Position numbers and translations under genes: made by a program. Positions 46,888 through 55,048 of a stretch of DNA of 64,000 nucleotides are shown piece after piece. This stretch comes from Alphaproteobacteria bacterium. GTDB taxonomy: Bacteria > Pseudomonadota > Alphaproteobacteria > CALKHQ01. Numbering within the stretch: position 1 is the stretch's first letter; the number at the start of each line of letters is the position of its first letter. Under the pieces are notes generated by a model. It had not been told where the DNA came from. It did not search any database and saw only the letters and a list, made by a program, of their open reading frames with translations. The stretch lies in the NCBI GenBank assembly GCA_041396705.1, contig JAWKYB010000015.1:1-64000 (forward strand), given 5' to 3'.

Positions 46888-46948
46888 GCAAAGGCAATGC
46901 AAGATCTGTAATTCTCGAACCTTCACCAGTTCTTGCATTGATCTTTGC
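46888..46948. repeat. long imperfect inverted repeat upstream of the ECF sigma gene
   Basis: Arms GCAAAG-G-CAATGCAAGA (46888-46904) and TCTTGCATTG-AT-CTTTGC (46931-46948) are complementary over 16 bp with a small bulge, loop 26 nt. No U-tract follows on either side. It sits between the divergent small gene (start 46828) and the sigma-factor gene (start 47182). Confidence 0.6.
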
Positions 46949-47021
46949 TCTGCGCGTGGATGTCGGTTACCCTTCCCCCCAACACACCCACGATCATCAT
47001 CCTGACTTTTCCGCGCACATT

Positions 47022-47048
47022 GGAACAACATCCCAGTCCGCACTCTTA
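47022..47048 (+). promoter_or_regulatory. putative ECF-type promoter of the sigma/anti-sigma operon
   Basis: GGAACAA (47022-47028), 15 nt, TCTTA (47044-47048) fits the RpoE-like pattern GGAACTT-N15/16-TCtgA. It lies 134 nt upstream of the sigma-factor ATG, in an AT-richer region, and would give autoregulation, a common property of ECF operons. Confidence 0.45.
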
Positions 47049-47181
47049 TTCCTTCGGACGTGCATTTTTCATGTTGATTTTTTCTCGCAGCGCCTCAGGA
47101 ATAAGCTCGGTTCCTCAGGTGTTGTCCGAGCGACAGGCCTGTCATGCGCCCGCCGTCGAAATCACGCGAGACAGGCAGATC

Positions 47182-47715
47182 ATGGTCCACAGCACGAGCG
47201 GAGAGGATGCCGCCGAGATTTCACGAACACTGGTTTCGCTGTTGCCGCGCCTGCGTCGCTTCGGCACCAGCCTGTCCGGTTCGCTCGATCGCGCCGACGA
47301 CCTGGTCCAGGACGCCTGCGAGCGCGCGCTCAACCGGGTCGACCAGTTCACGCCGGGCACGCGACTGGACAGCTGGATGTTCGCGATAATGCATTCGATC
47401 TGGAAGAACCGGCTGCGAGCCGACGCCGTGCGCGGCGGCGGCGGCAACGTGGATGCGGACCAGCTCGTCGACGAGCGGGCCCACAGCGAGGCCGAAGCGC
47501 GGGCGGAGCTGAGCCTGCTCGACCGGCTGATCCTCGCGCTGCCCGAGGAGCAGCGGCTTGCCCTCATGCTCGTGTCGGTCGAGGGCCATTCCTACAAGGA
47601 GGCCGCGACGCTGCTCGGCGTGCCGATCGGCACCGTCATGAGCCGGCTGTCCCGCGCCCGCGGCGCGCTGGCCACGGCGGCGGCCGAAGGCGCGCAGGCA
47701 GAGGCCCGTCAATGA
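47182..47715 (+). CDS. ECF RNA polymerase sigma factor
   Basis: A 177-aa group IV sigma factor. Region 2 spans ~15-85 (LRRFGTSLSGSLDRADDLVQDACERALNRVDQFTPGTRLDSWMFAIMHSIWKNRLR). Region 4 is ~115-165 (LPEEQRLALMLVSVEGHSYKEAATLLGVPIGTVMSRLSRAR), whose HTH binds the GGAAC -35 element. No region 1 or 3 is present, as expected. ATG 47182 is chosen; the frame is open further upstream but without resemblance to sigma factors. Its stop overlaps the anti-sigma gene start (ATGA), a typical ECF pair. Confidence 0.92.
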   Translation: MVHSTSGEDAAEISRTLVSLLPRLRRFGTSLSGSLDRADDLVQDACERALNRVDQFTPGTRLDSWMFAIMHSIWKNRLRADAVRGGGGNVDADQLVDERAHSEAEARAELSLLDRLILALPEEQRLALMLVSVEGHSYKEAATLLGVPIGTVMSRLSRARGALATAAAEGAQAEARQ

Positions 47716-48626
47716 GCGCCGTGATCGCCTATGAAGGTCTGCCGCCGCTGTCGCAGGATTCGCTCGGCGACTACCTGGCCGCCTGGCTGGACGGCGTCCT
47801 GGACGACGCGACGGCCGAACGGGTCGACGCCATGGTGAAAAGCGACCCCGCAGCGGCGCGGCTGGCCGAGCAGATGCGCGCGCTGGACCGCCAGTTGCCG
47901 CACGCGTTCGCCGGCGTCATGCGCGCGCCGGTGCCGCTGGCGTTGGCGCGCGCGGCCGGCCCCGTCCCGGTTGCGCCGTCCCGCCCGCGGGCGACGGCGG
48001 GTGGGGGACCGGACGGCGGCTTGCCGTCCGGGCCGCCGGGCGGGGCCAGCGTCACGCCGCTTCGACGCCCGCCGCGGACGCTCGAACGCACGCGCACCTG
48101 GGTGATGGCTGCCGCCGCCGGCGCGCTGATCGCCGCGGTCGGCATTCCGCTGGCCTATCGCTACGGCATCGAGACCGGCGTCGTCCAGGAAGCCGAAACC
48201 GACCTCGTCCGCCACGGCTGGCTGACGCAGGTCGCGCAGTACCATCGTGCCTACAGCGCCGAGTCGCGACATCTGGTCGAGGTGCCTGCAGCCGAAAGCG
48301 AGCACATAACCGCCTGGCTGGGCGAGCGGCTGGACCGGCCGTTTGCGATCCCGGATCTGGCCGGACAGGGCCTGGATTTCCGCGGCGCCCGCATGTTGAT
48401 CATCGACGGCAAGCCGGTTGCGCAGCTGATGTATGCCCAGGACGATGCGATCTTCGGCCTTTGCTTCCTGGCGACCGACGGCGCGGACGCGGGATTCAGC
48501 GAAACCACGCGCGACGAACTGGGGTTGGTCAGCTGGCGCGACGCCGGCTATGCGTTCGTGGTGGTCGGACCGTCATCGACAGGCGAATTGCTGGAGATCG
48601 CCGAAAGCGCGCGGGCACAGATCTGA
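47712..48626 (+). CDS. anti-sigma factor, single-pass membrane protein
   Basis: A 304-aa protein. The N-terminal ~65 residues (LGDYLAAWLDGVLDDATAERVDAMVKSDPAAARLAEQMRALDRQLP) resemble an anti-sigma helical domain. A Pro/Gly-rich linker (~70-125), one transmembrane helix at ~130-150 (WVMAAAAGALIAAVGIPLA) and a ~150-residue periplasmic domain follow (HITAWLGERLDRPFAIPDLAGQGLDFRGARMLIIDGKPVAQLMY). No zinc-binding HxxxCxxC motif is present. It would hold the adjacent sigma factor at the membrane until an envelope signal releases it. The periplasmic part resembles domains of FecR/RsiW-type anti-sigma proteins only loosely. Confidence 0.85.
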   Translation: MSAVIAYEGLPPLSQDSLGDYLAAWLDGVLDDATAERVDAMVKSDPAAARLAEQMRALDRQLPHAFAGVMRAPVPLALARAAGPVPVAPSRPRATAGGGPDGGLPSGPPGGASVTPLRRPPRTLERTRTWVMAAAAGALIAAVGIPLAYRYGIETGVVQEAETDLVRHGWLTQVAQYHRAYSAESRHLVEVPAAESEHITAWLGERLDRPFAIPDLAGQGLDFRGARMLIIDGKPVAQLMYAQDDAIFGLCFLATDGADAGFSETTRDELGLVSWRDAGYAFVVVGPSSTGELLEIAESARAQI

Positions 48627-48669
48627 CGGCACCGCCGTGCGCGCGGCCGAGGTTGGCCGCCCCTGACGC

Positions 48670-49212
48670 TCAGAACCGATAGCCGTAGCGGACGCCGACG
48701 GTTTCCAGGCCCTCGTTGGGGTCGCAGAGAAACGCGTTGGAGATGTGGTCTCAGTGCAGCGCCACATTGTTGTGCACGTCGATGTTCCAGCCCAGGTCGG
48801 CGGCACCGCGGAACAGCACCCGACAGCCCAGCAACGTGCGGTCGCGCGGCCCGGCGTCGGTCTTGCCATTGTGGATGGCACCGCCGCCGCCAATCTCGAA
48901 GAAGATTTCGTCGGTCAGGTCGAACGACCAGGTCAGCCCGGCATAGACCTGATCGGTGGCATCGCTGTCGAAGTTGAAGGTGGCGCCGAGATGCGGCTCC
49001 GGCGCCAGGATGGCGTCCAGGAAGGCGGGGCTGGCAAATCGGACCTCGATATTGGCGTCGACGGCGTCCTCGTCGTGCGTGGTCAGAGGGCCGTAGTCGT
49101 GCGCCAGCACGCCGATGTGCACGCCGCTGACGAACCCGGCATCCTGGGCGTCCGCGGCAGCGGGAATCGCCAGCGCAGACAAGACGGCAACGACAGAACC
49201 GGTCCGGACCAT
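48670..49212 (-). pseudogene. PagL-type lipid A deacylase (acyloxyacyl hydrolase) with in-frame TGA
   Basis: A 180-codon frame for an outer-membrane beta-barrel lipid A 3-O-deacylase. From ATG 49212 there is a signal peptide (VVAVLSALAIPAAADA), then beta-strands (HIGVLAHDYGP, DANIEVRFASPAF, PHLGATFNFDS, IFFEIGGGGAIHNGK). The frame meets TGA at 48751-48753, right after NNVALH. Beyond it the same frame reads DHISNAFLCDPNEGLETVGVRYGYRF, which holds the PagL catalytic His-x-Ser and the C-terminal strand with terminal Phe, and stops at 48670. So the active site is cut off in the conceptual product. A real null allele, readthrough or a base error are all possible. Confidence 0.8.
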
Positions 49213-49340
49213 GGGGGACGTCCTCTCAGCCTGTGCCGCGAGCACGCGGCGCGATCGAACTAGCCGCTGCGGCCGCATTCGCATACCCGGCATGGAGCCT
49301 TCGCTTGCCGCAACCGTGCCCGGCGGCTATCTGAGCGCCC

Positions 49341-50718
49341 ATGACCAGCGACAGCGACATCCTGCACATCGTCGGCGGCGGGTTGGCCGGCAGCGAGGCG
49401 GCCTGGCAGGCGGCGGAGGCCGGCACCCGCGTGGTGCTGCACGAGATGCGCCCGCTGCGCACCACCGAGGCGCACCAGACCGACAGGCTGGCCGAGCTGG
49501 TCTGCTCGAACTCGTTCCGCTCCGACGATGCAGAGAACAATGCCGTCGGCCTGCTGCATGCGGAGATGCGGCGCTGCGGCTCGCTGGTGATCGCCTGCGC
49601 CGACGCGGCCAAGGTGCCGGCCGGCGGCGCGCTGGCGGTCGACCGCGAGCGCTTCGCCGAGGCGGTGACCGGGCTCATCGCCGGCCATCCGCGCATCGCG
49701 GTGGTGCGCGAGGCGGTCGACGGCTGGCCGCCCGACGCCTGGAGCCGGGTCATCGTCGCCACCGGGCCGCTGACGGCGCCCGGCCTGGCCGAGGCGATCC
49801 GCGCGCTACCGGCAGCGAGGCGCTGGCTTCTTCGACGCGATCGCGCCGATCGTGCATGCCGACAGCATCGACATGGCGAAGGCGTGGAAGCAGTCGCGCT
49901 ACGACAAGGTCGGGCCGGAAGGCGACGGGGCCGACTACATCAACTGCGCCTTCGACGCCGCCGGCTACGACGCGTTCATCGATGCCCTGCTCGCCGCCGA
50001 GAAGACCGAATTCAAGGACTGGGAGCGCGACACGCCCTATTTCGAGGGCTGCCTGCCGATCGAGGTGATGGCCGAGCGCGGGCGCGAGACTCTGCGCTTC
50101 GGGCCGATGAAGCCGGTCGGCCTGACCGACCCGCACACCGGCCGGCGCCCGCATGCGGTCGTCCAGCTGCGCCAGGACAATGCGCTCGCCACGCTGTTCA
50201 ACCTGGTCGGCTTCCAGACCAAGCTGAAATACGGCGAGCAGGCACGGATCTTCCGGATGATCCCGGGCCTGGAGCAGGCCGAATTCGCGCGGCTGGGCGG
50301 CATCCACCGCAACACCTTCATCAACGCCCCGGCCCTGCTCGATGGCATCTGCCGGCTGAAGGCGGAACCGCGCATCCGCTTCGCCGGCCAGATCACCGGG
50401 GTCGAGGGCTATGTGGAGAGCGCCGCCATCGGCCTGCTCTGCGGCCGTTTCGCGGCCGCCGAGGTGCGGGGAGAAGCGCCCAACCCGCCGCCGCCGACCA
50501 CGGCGCTCGGCGCGCTGCTCGGGCACATCACCGGCGGCGCCGACGCCGCCACCTTCCAGCCGATGAACGTGAACTTCGGCCTGTTCCCCGGCTTCGCCGG
50601 CGACAACGGGCCGAAGAAGCACCGGCTGCGCGGGCGCGAGCGCAAGCACGCAATGGCCGCCCGCGCGCTCGCCGATCTCGACCTCTGGCTCGGCGCGCGC
50701 AGCGCCGCGGCGGAATAG
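49341..50718 (+). pseudogene. trmFO: TrmFO tRNA m5U54 methyltransferase, reading frame broken near 49808-49828
   Basis: About 459 codons for the folate/FAD-dependent enzyme that makes ribothymidine at tRNA position 54. The first frame (from ATG 49341) gives the FAD motif IVGGGLAGSEAAWQAAEAG and LAELVCSNSFRSDD, up to EAIRAL. The reading frame then shifts. Adding one base after 49807 and one after 49827 restores TGSEALAFFDAIAPIVHADSIDMAKAW and carries on through KTEFKDWERDTPYFEGCLPIEVMAERG to the normal C-terminus at 50718. Losing two single bases 20 nt apart in an otherwise well-kept core gene suggests a sequence error as much as a real lesion. Confidence 0.85.
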
Positions 50719-50721
50719 CGC

Positions 50722-51657
50722 TCAGTTGCGGCCGAACAGGCCGCCCTCGCGCGGGGCGCCGGAATGGCCCGGCAGCAGGCTGGTCCAGCCGGCCCGGATC
50801 TCCGCCGCCCTCAGCTCGGCCGCAGCCAGCAGGCCGGACGCCGCATTCGCGCGCTCGGCCGCGACCCAGGCGCGGAAGTCGGTTTCGGTCTCCACACCCA
50901 TCGCCGTCCAGATGCCGGACCGCGGGTCGCGGTCCAGCTCCCAACGCGCCTCGGCGGCCAGCACCCAGGCCAAGATCTCCACCGGATCCTCGACGCCGAA
51001 ATCGCCCGGCTTGATGGCGATGAGGCCGAGAGCCGTCGGCTCGCCGAGGGCCGCGGCCTGCTGCATCAGCGACGCCGCTCGGGCCGGATCGTCGCGCCGC
51101 ACCATCATCGCCATCGGCGCCATCGCCTCCGGCCGCCCGGCCGCCGCGGCTTCGCCCAGCAGCACGATGGCTCGAGCCAGTTCGTCCTGGACAGTCACCG
51201 ATTCGTCGACCGTCGGCAGCAGGCCGAAACGGTGGAGCAGACCCAGCCGGCTCACCGCCACGACGGAGCCGGCGTCGATTGCGCGCTGGTACCAGCTGAT
51301 CGCCTCCGGATAGCGCGCACCGGTGTTCGCCGCCGTGCGGTCGATCGCCATGGGCTGGAACTGGTAGATCGTGCCGAGCTGGATCATGGCGTGGATGCTG
51401 CCCGCCGTCGCCGCCTGCTGCAGCCAAGCGAACGCAACCCCGTAGTTGGGATTGGCTACCGTGTAGCCCATCTGCAGGTTGGCCAGCATGGTCATCGCCA
51501 GCGTATCGCCGGCATTGCCCATCTCCGCGAGCGTGGCGAAAGCGGTGTCGTAGTCGCCCGCGTCGAGCGCCACGCGCACGCTGTCGTAACCGTCGGCCAA
51601 GGCCGAACCCGCCGCAAGGCAAAGCCCGACCGCCGCCGCAATGATCCTGTGCGTCAT
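50722..51657 (-). CDS. Sel1-like repeat exported protein (copy 1)
   Basis: A 311-aa protein with signal peptide (IIAAAVGLCLAAGSALA) and Sel1/TPR-like helical repeats: GDYDTAFATLAEMGNAGDTLAMTMLANL, YGVAFAWLQQAATAGSIHAMIQLGTIYQ, PEAISWYQRAIDAGSVVAVSRLGLLH, AIVLLGEAAAAGRPEAMAPMAMMVRRDDPARAASLMQQAAALGEPTALGL. Such repeats are protein-protein scaffolds. The chain ends with GGLFGRN, identical to the neighbouring paralogue. It is convergent with trmFO (3-nt gap). Function unknown; periplasmic location is inferred. Confidence 0.82.
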   Translation of the reverse strand: MTHRIIAAAVGLCLAAGSALADGYDSVRVALDAGDYDTAFATLAEMGNAGDTLAMTMLANLQMGYTVANPNYGVAFAWLQQAATAGSIHAMIQLGTIYQFQPMAIDRTAANTGARYPEAISWYQRAIDAGSVVAVSRLGLLHRFGLLPTVDESVTVQDELARAIVLLGEAAAAGRPEAMAPMAMMVRRDDPARAASLMQQAAALGEPTALGLIAIKPGDFGVEDPVEILAWVLAAEARWELDRDPRSGIWTAMGVETETDFRAWVAAERANAASGLLAAAELRAAEIRAGWTSLLPGHSGAPREGGLFGRN

Positions 51658-51722
51658 GGTCCGTTGCCGCCCCTCCGGTTTCGGCCGCGACGTGCGCCGT
51701 GGCGCACGCGCGGCCCATGCGT

Positions 51723-52682
51723 TCAATTGCGGCCGAACAGGCCGCCGCCCGACCCGCTGTCGCTGTCGTCTGCCGCGGCACCCACCTGCCCCGGCATATA
51801 GCTGACCCAGCCGGCGGTGATCTCCGCCGCCCTCGCCTCGGCAACGGCGGCATCTGCCGGATCGGCGGCCGCGATGGCTTCGTCGAGGAGTGCGACGAAG
51901 TCCTGGCCGGTATCCGCACCTGCGATGATCAGCAGCGGCGATCGCGGGTTGGGGGCATAGGCCCAGGCGGTGCGCGCGGCGAATTTCCAGGTCAAGGCGT
52001 CGATCGGGTCGGTAATCTCGCCAAATTCGGGCTTGGCAGCCAGCATGCCGACGGCCAGCGGATCGCCGAGTGCGGCCGCCTCCCGGATCAGTGCGGCGAA
52101 CCGCGCGCCGTCGTCGCGCCGCACCATTTGCGCCAGCATGCTCATGGCCGCCGGGTTGCCCGCCGCGGCGGCGCGCTCGAGAAACTCCCTGGACAGCCGT
52201 AGCTCGTCGTCCGCCGTAACCAGCCCGAAGGCGCGCGAGTAGACGCCGAGCCGATAGAGCCCGCCGATCTTGCCCAGTGCGATGGCGGAGCCCGCATCGG
52301 CGGCGCGTCCGAACCAGTCCAACGCCTCCGGATATCCGGCAGCCATCGGCATCTCGGCACGGTCCGGAAACAGCAGCGGGCCCGAACGCTGGTAAAGCGC
52401 GCCGAGTTCGAGCATGGCGTTCACGCTGCCGTCCGCTGCGGCCTGTTCAAGCCAGGCGATCGCGACGCCGGCTTCGGGCGGGCCGGCCGCTTCGCTCAGC
52501 AGGAGGTTGGCCAGCGCGGTCGCCGCGAAGGTGTCGCCGGCCTCCGCCATCGCTGCGAGCGCGCTGAAGGCGGTGTCGTAGTCGCCAGCGTCCAGCGCGG
52601 AACGGACGGCGTCGTAATCGTCCGCCGCCGCCGCGCCGCAAACGCCGAGCGCCATGGCACCGGCCAGAAAAATCCGTCTCAT
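51723..52682 (-). CDS. Sel1-like repeat exported protein (copy 2)
   Basis: A 319-aa paralogue of the downstream gene with the same plan: signal peptide (MRRIFLAGAMALGVCGAAAA), repeats GDYDTAFSALAAMAEAGDTFAATALANL, AGVAIAWLEQAAADGSVNAMLELGALYQ, PEALDWFGRAADAGSAIALGKIGGLY, FLERAAAAGNPAAMSMLAQMVRRDDGARFAALIREAAALGDPLAVGML, a ~70-residue C-terminal helical part, and the end GGGLFGRN. GGGAGGATCGCA precedes ATG 52682. The gap to copy 1 is 65 nt, so they are likely one transcript from a tandem duplication. Confidence 0.82.
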   Translation of the reverse strand: MRRIFLAGAMALGVCGAAAADDYDAVRSALDAGDYDTAFSALAAMAEAGDTFAATALANLLLSEAAGPPEAGVAIAWLEQAAADGSVNAMLELGALYQRSGPLLFPDRAEMPMAAGYPEALDWFGRAADAGSAIALGKIGGLYRLGVYSRAFGLVTADDELRLSREFLERAAAAGNPAAMSMLAQMVRRDDGARFAALIREAAALGDPLAVGMLAAKPEFGEITDPIDALTWKFAARTAWAYAPNPRSPLLIIAGADTGQDFVALLDEAIAAADPADAAVAEARAAEITAGWVSYMPGQVGAAADDSDSGSGGGLFGRN

Positions 52683-52830
52683 TGCGATCCTCCCACCTGA
52701 AATCGAGCGTCGAATGGCTGCGGCCACCGCCTCGTCGCCAGGGCGTCGGCGGCCGGCCGAGATGTCTATGCGTCGCACGGCATCCGTCGCGGCCGCAAGA
52801 GAAGCCGCCGTATGCGTGCCGGCGCGCCGT

Positions 52831-53685
52831 TCAGCGCCGGCCCGGCCGCAGCAGCGCGAACAGCAGGCGCCAGGAATCGCCGGGTCCCGCGGCGGCGACG
52901 GTTGCGTCATAGGGGTCGTATCCGGCTTTTTTGAGGCGCCGCAGCCGCGCCCGCGCCAGGGTCGCATGCATCCGGTCGACGCGACCGCCTGCCGGCCCGG
53001 CCAGGCGGCGTGCCGCCTCCGGCGCCAACTCCGCCACCGCGGCGGCCAGCCGCACGTCGCCAGGCGCGCCGGTCCGCAGGGCGGTTGCGGGCAGGCCATG
53101 CCGCGCCGCCACGTCCGCCGGCACCGCCAGCGGTCCCGCCCGCCGGTTCTGCGCCAGTTCGCACAGCAGGCGGGCGATGCCGTAGCCCGCGGCGACGCCA
53201 GCGCCCGCATCCGCACCGATCGCGGCGGGAACCTGTCCGGTGGCGGCGCGGCCCAGGGTCAGCAGCGGACCTTCGGTCGCCGCACAGTAGCCGGCGAGAT
53301 CCTCCACTCCGGCGAAGGGTGCGGGGTCAAGATCGCGCTCGCGCGCGTCGATCATGGCGTCGAACGGTGCACGCGGCAGGCCGAAGCGGGCGACCGCGGC
53401 AGCCAACGGCTGGATGACCGCATGGCGGCGCGGCGCGCCTGCAAAGATGCCGTCGACGCTCTCGCGCCACCATTGCAGCCGGATCTGTCCCAGCATCGGC
53501 TCGCTGACCACGTGCACGGTCTTGGCCAATTCGCAGTTCAGCGCGAACAGCGCGGTCAGCGCTGCGCGCGCAGCCGCCGGGGCGAACAGCGCGACCAGAT
53601 AGCGGTCGCGGTCGCCGTGACGGATCAGGTCCAGGCAATAGGCCAGGTCGGTGTCGTCGCCCGGCCGGTTTCCGCGTGCGGTCAT
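52831..53685 (-). CDS. squalene/phytoene synthase family protein, NDUFAF6-like
   Basis: A 284-aa all-helical trans-isoprenyl synthase-fold protein. Segments YCLDLIRHGDRDRYLVALFAP, IRLQWWRESVDGIFAG and YGIARLLCELAQNRRAGPLAVPADV place it in the family. The two DxxxD metal motifs of active squalene/phytoene synthases are not preserved (the first reads ESVDG), which is the state of the mitochondrial complex I assembly factor NDUFAF6. It may therefore be an assembly factor rather than a terpene enzyme. ATG 53685 is chosen. No hopanoid or carotenoid genes are nearby; the NDUFAF3-like Mth938 gene lies 1.4 kb away. Confidence 0.78.
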   Translation of the reverse strand: MTARGNRPGDDTDLAYCLDLIRHGDRDRYLVALFAPAAARAALTALFALNCELAKTVHVVSEPMLGQIRLQWWRESVDGIFAGAPRRHAVIQPLAAAVARFGLPRAPFDAMIDARERDLDPAPFAGVEDLAGYCAATEGPLLTLGRAATGQVPAAIGADAGAGVAAGYGIARLLCELAQNRRAGPLAVPADVAARHGLPATALRTGAPGDVRLAAAVAELAPEAARRLAGPAGGRVDRMHATLARARLRRLKKAGYDPYDATVAAAGPGDSWRLLFALLRPGRR

Positions 53686-53851
53686 CCGGCCAGCATGGCG
53701 CGCCCCCGGCGAAAGGCAAGGGGACGGAACCGACGGCCATCGTCGGGGTTCACAGGACAGGCGCGACGCTCTATGTGGAAGGCGTGGCCGGCGCTCCGCC
53801 ACATCTCCGCCCGGCCAGCACGCAACTCAGAACAAAGGGATCGAGACTCCG

Positions 53852-54448
53852 ATGGCGTTCGAACTTCCCCCCCTGCCCTATGACCGGACCGCACTGGAGC
53901 CGCATTATTCGGGCGAAACCCTCGACTTTCACCACGGCAAGCACCACAAGGCCTATGTCGACAACCTGAACAAGCTGATCGACGGCACCGACAATGCCGG
54001 CAAGAGCCTGGTGGAGATCATCAAGGCATCGGCCGGCGACGCGTCGAAAGCCGGCCTGTTCAACAACTCCGCCCAGATCTGGAACCACACCTTCTTCTGG
54101 CATTCGATGAAGCCGGGCGGCGGCGGTGCCCCGTCGGGTGCGCTGGCCGACGCGATCAATCGCGATTTCGGCAGCCTGGACGGCTTCAAGGAGGCGTTCG
54201 CCCAGGCCGGCGCCACCCAGTTCGGCAGCGGCTGGGCGTGGCTGGTCAGCGAAGGCGGCAAGCTGAAGGTCACCAAGACGCCGAATGCCGAGACGCCGCT
54301 GACCGGCAGCGCAACGCCGCTGCTGACTGCGGACGTGTGGGAGCACGCCTACTACATCGACTACCGCAACGCGCGGCCGAAGTATCTCGACGTGTTCCTC
54401 AACAACCTGATCAACTGGGACTTCGCGGCGGAGAATTTCGCCGGCTGA
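53852..54448 (+). CDS. sodB: superoxide dismutase (Fe/Mn family)
   Basis: A 198-aa cytoplasmic dismutase. Metal ligands are visible: His in LDFHHGKHHKAYVDNLN, His in IWNHTFFWHSMKP, and Asp-x3-His in DVWEHAYYIDYRN. The SWAWLV-like GSGWAWLVSEGGKL and GATQFGSGW carry the Gln/Gly pattern more usual in Fe forms (Gln before the second-domain motif is in ATQFG). Metal choice cannot be fixed by eye. ATG 53852 (MAFELPPLPYD) is the standard N-terminus. Single gene, normal length. Confidence 0.93.
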   Translation: MAFELPPLPYDRTALEPHYSGETLDFHHGKHHKAYVDNLNKLIDGTDNAGKSLVEIIKASAGDASKAGLFNNSAQIWNHTFFWHSMKPGGGGAPSGALADAINRDFGSLDGFKEAFAQAGATQFGSGWAWLVSEGGKLKVTKTPNAETPLTGSATPLLTADVWEHAYYIDYRNARPKYLDVFLNNLINWDFAAENFAG

Positions 54449-54521
54449 TCGCGGCCCATGCAGAAACGGCGGAGACTCCTCTCCGCCGCTTCCGCAAGTC
54501 AGGCTTCGGCCGCCGCCGTCC

Positions 54522-54974
54522 TCACGAGGAACGTCCCGCGATGACGGATTCGAGGGCCGCCGCCCGACTTTCCGCGCGCAGCGATTCCACTTTGTTCAGG
54601 TCGCCCAGCAGGTTGGCGGTGCGGTGCGCGGTGCGGAATTCCTCCTCGCAGCGCCGCTGGGCCCGCTCGACGATCACTTCGGGACTGGACGTGCCATCGT
54701 CGATCTCCAGCGCCGACGAGCGCACGCAGAAGCGGTATTCGCGGATGGTCTGGTCGAGGAACTGCTGATAGTCCTCGACCTGCAGCCGCACGATGGCGTC
54801 GGGCGCATCCGGCAAACCCGGACGCGCGAGATCGGTTTCGGCACCCTCGATGACGGCGTCGGCCGTTTCCGTGCCGCCTGCGTCAGCAGCCGTCTCGTCG
54901 CTCAGGCCCAGTGTCTCGCAGGCCGAAACCATGGCCGTCAGGGCCAGGATTCCGGCAAGATGTAAAGTCCGCAT
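54522..54974 (-). CDS. hypothetical lipoprotein
   Basis: A 150-aa protein with a lipoprotein signal: LHLAGILALTAMVSAC places the lipidated Cys at about residue 19. The mature chain starts with an acidic, flexible stretch (SDETAADAGGTETADAVIEGAETDL), then a helical domain (VEDYQQFLDQTIREYRFCVRSSALEIDD, VIVERAQRRCEEEFRTAHRTANLLGDLNKV) with two Cys. No known family recognised. ATG 54974 is used. It is convergent with sodB (73-nt gap) and precedes it in the opposite sense. Confidence 0.78.
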   Translation of the reverse strand: MRTLHLAGILALTAMVSACETLGLSDETAADAGGTETADAVIEGAETDLARPGLPDAPDAIVRLQVEDYQQFLDQTIREYRFCVRSSALEIDDGTSSPEVIVERAQRRCEEEFRTAHRTANLLGDLNKVESLRAESRAAALESVIAGRSS

Positions 54975-55048
54975 CGGCCTCTTGCCCCGGCCCACAACCT
55001 GTGCGGCGCGGCCGTTTTCGTTCAAGCACAAACTCTTACAGCGAAATA

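Noticed and set aside
48751..48753. Selenocysteine at the PagL TGA
   Set aside because: No SECIS-like hairpin follows the codon, and no PagL selenoprotein is known to me; a stop or error is simpler.
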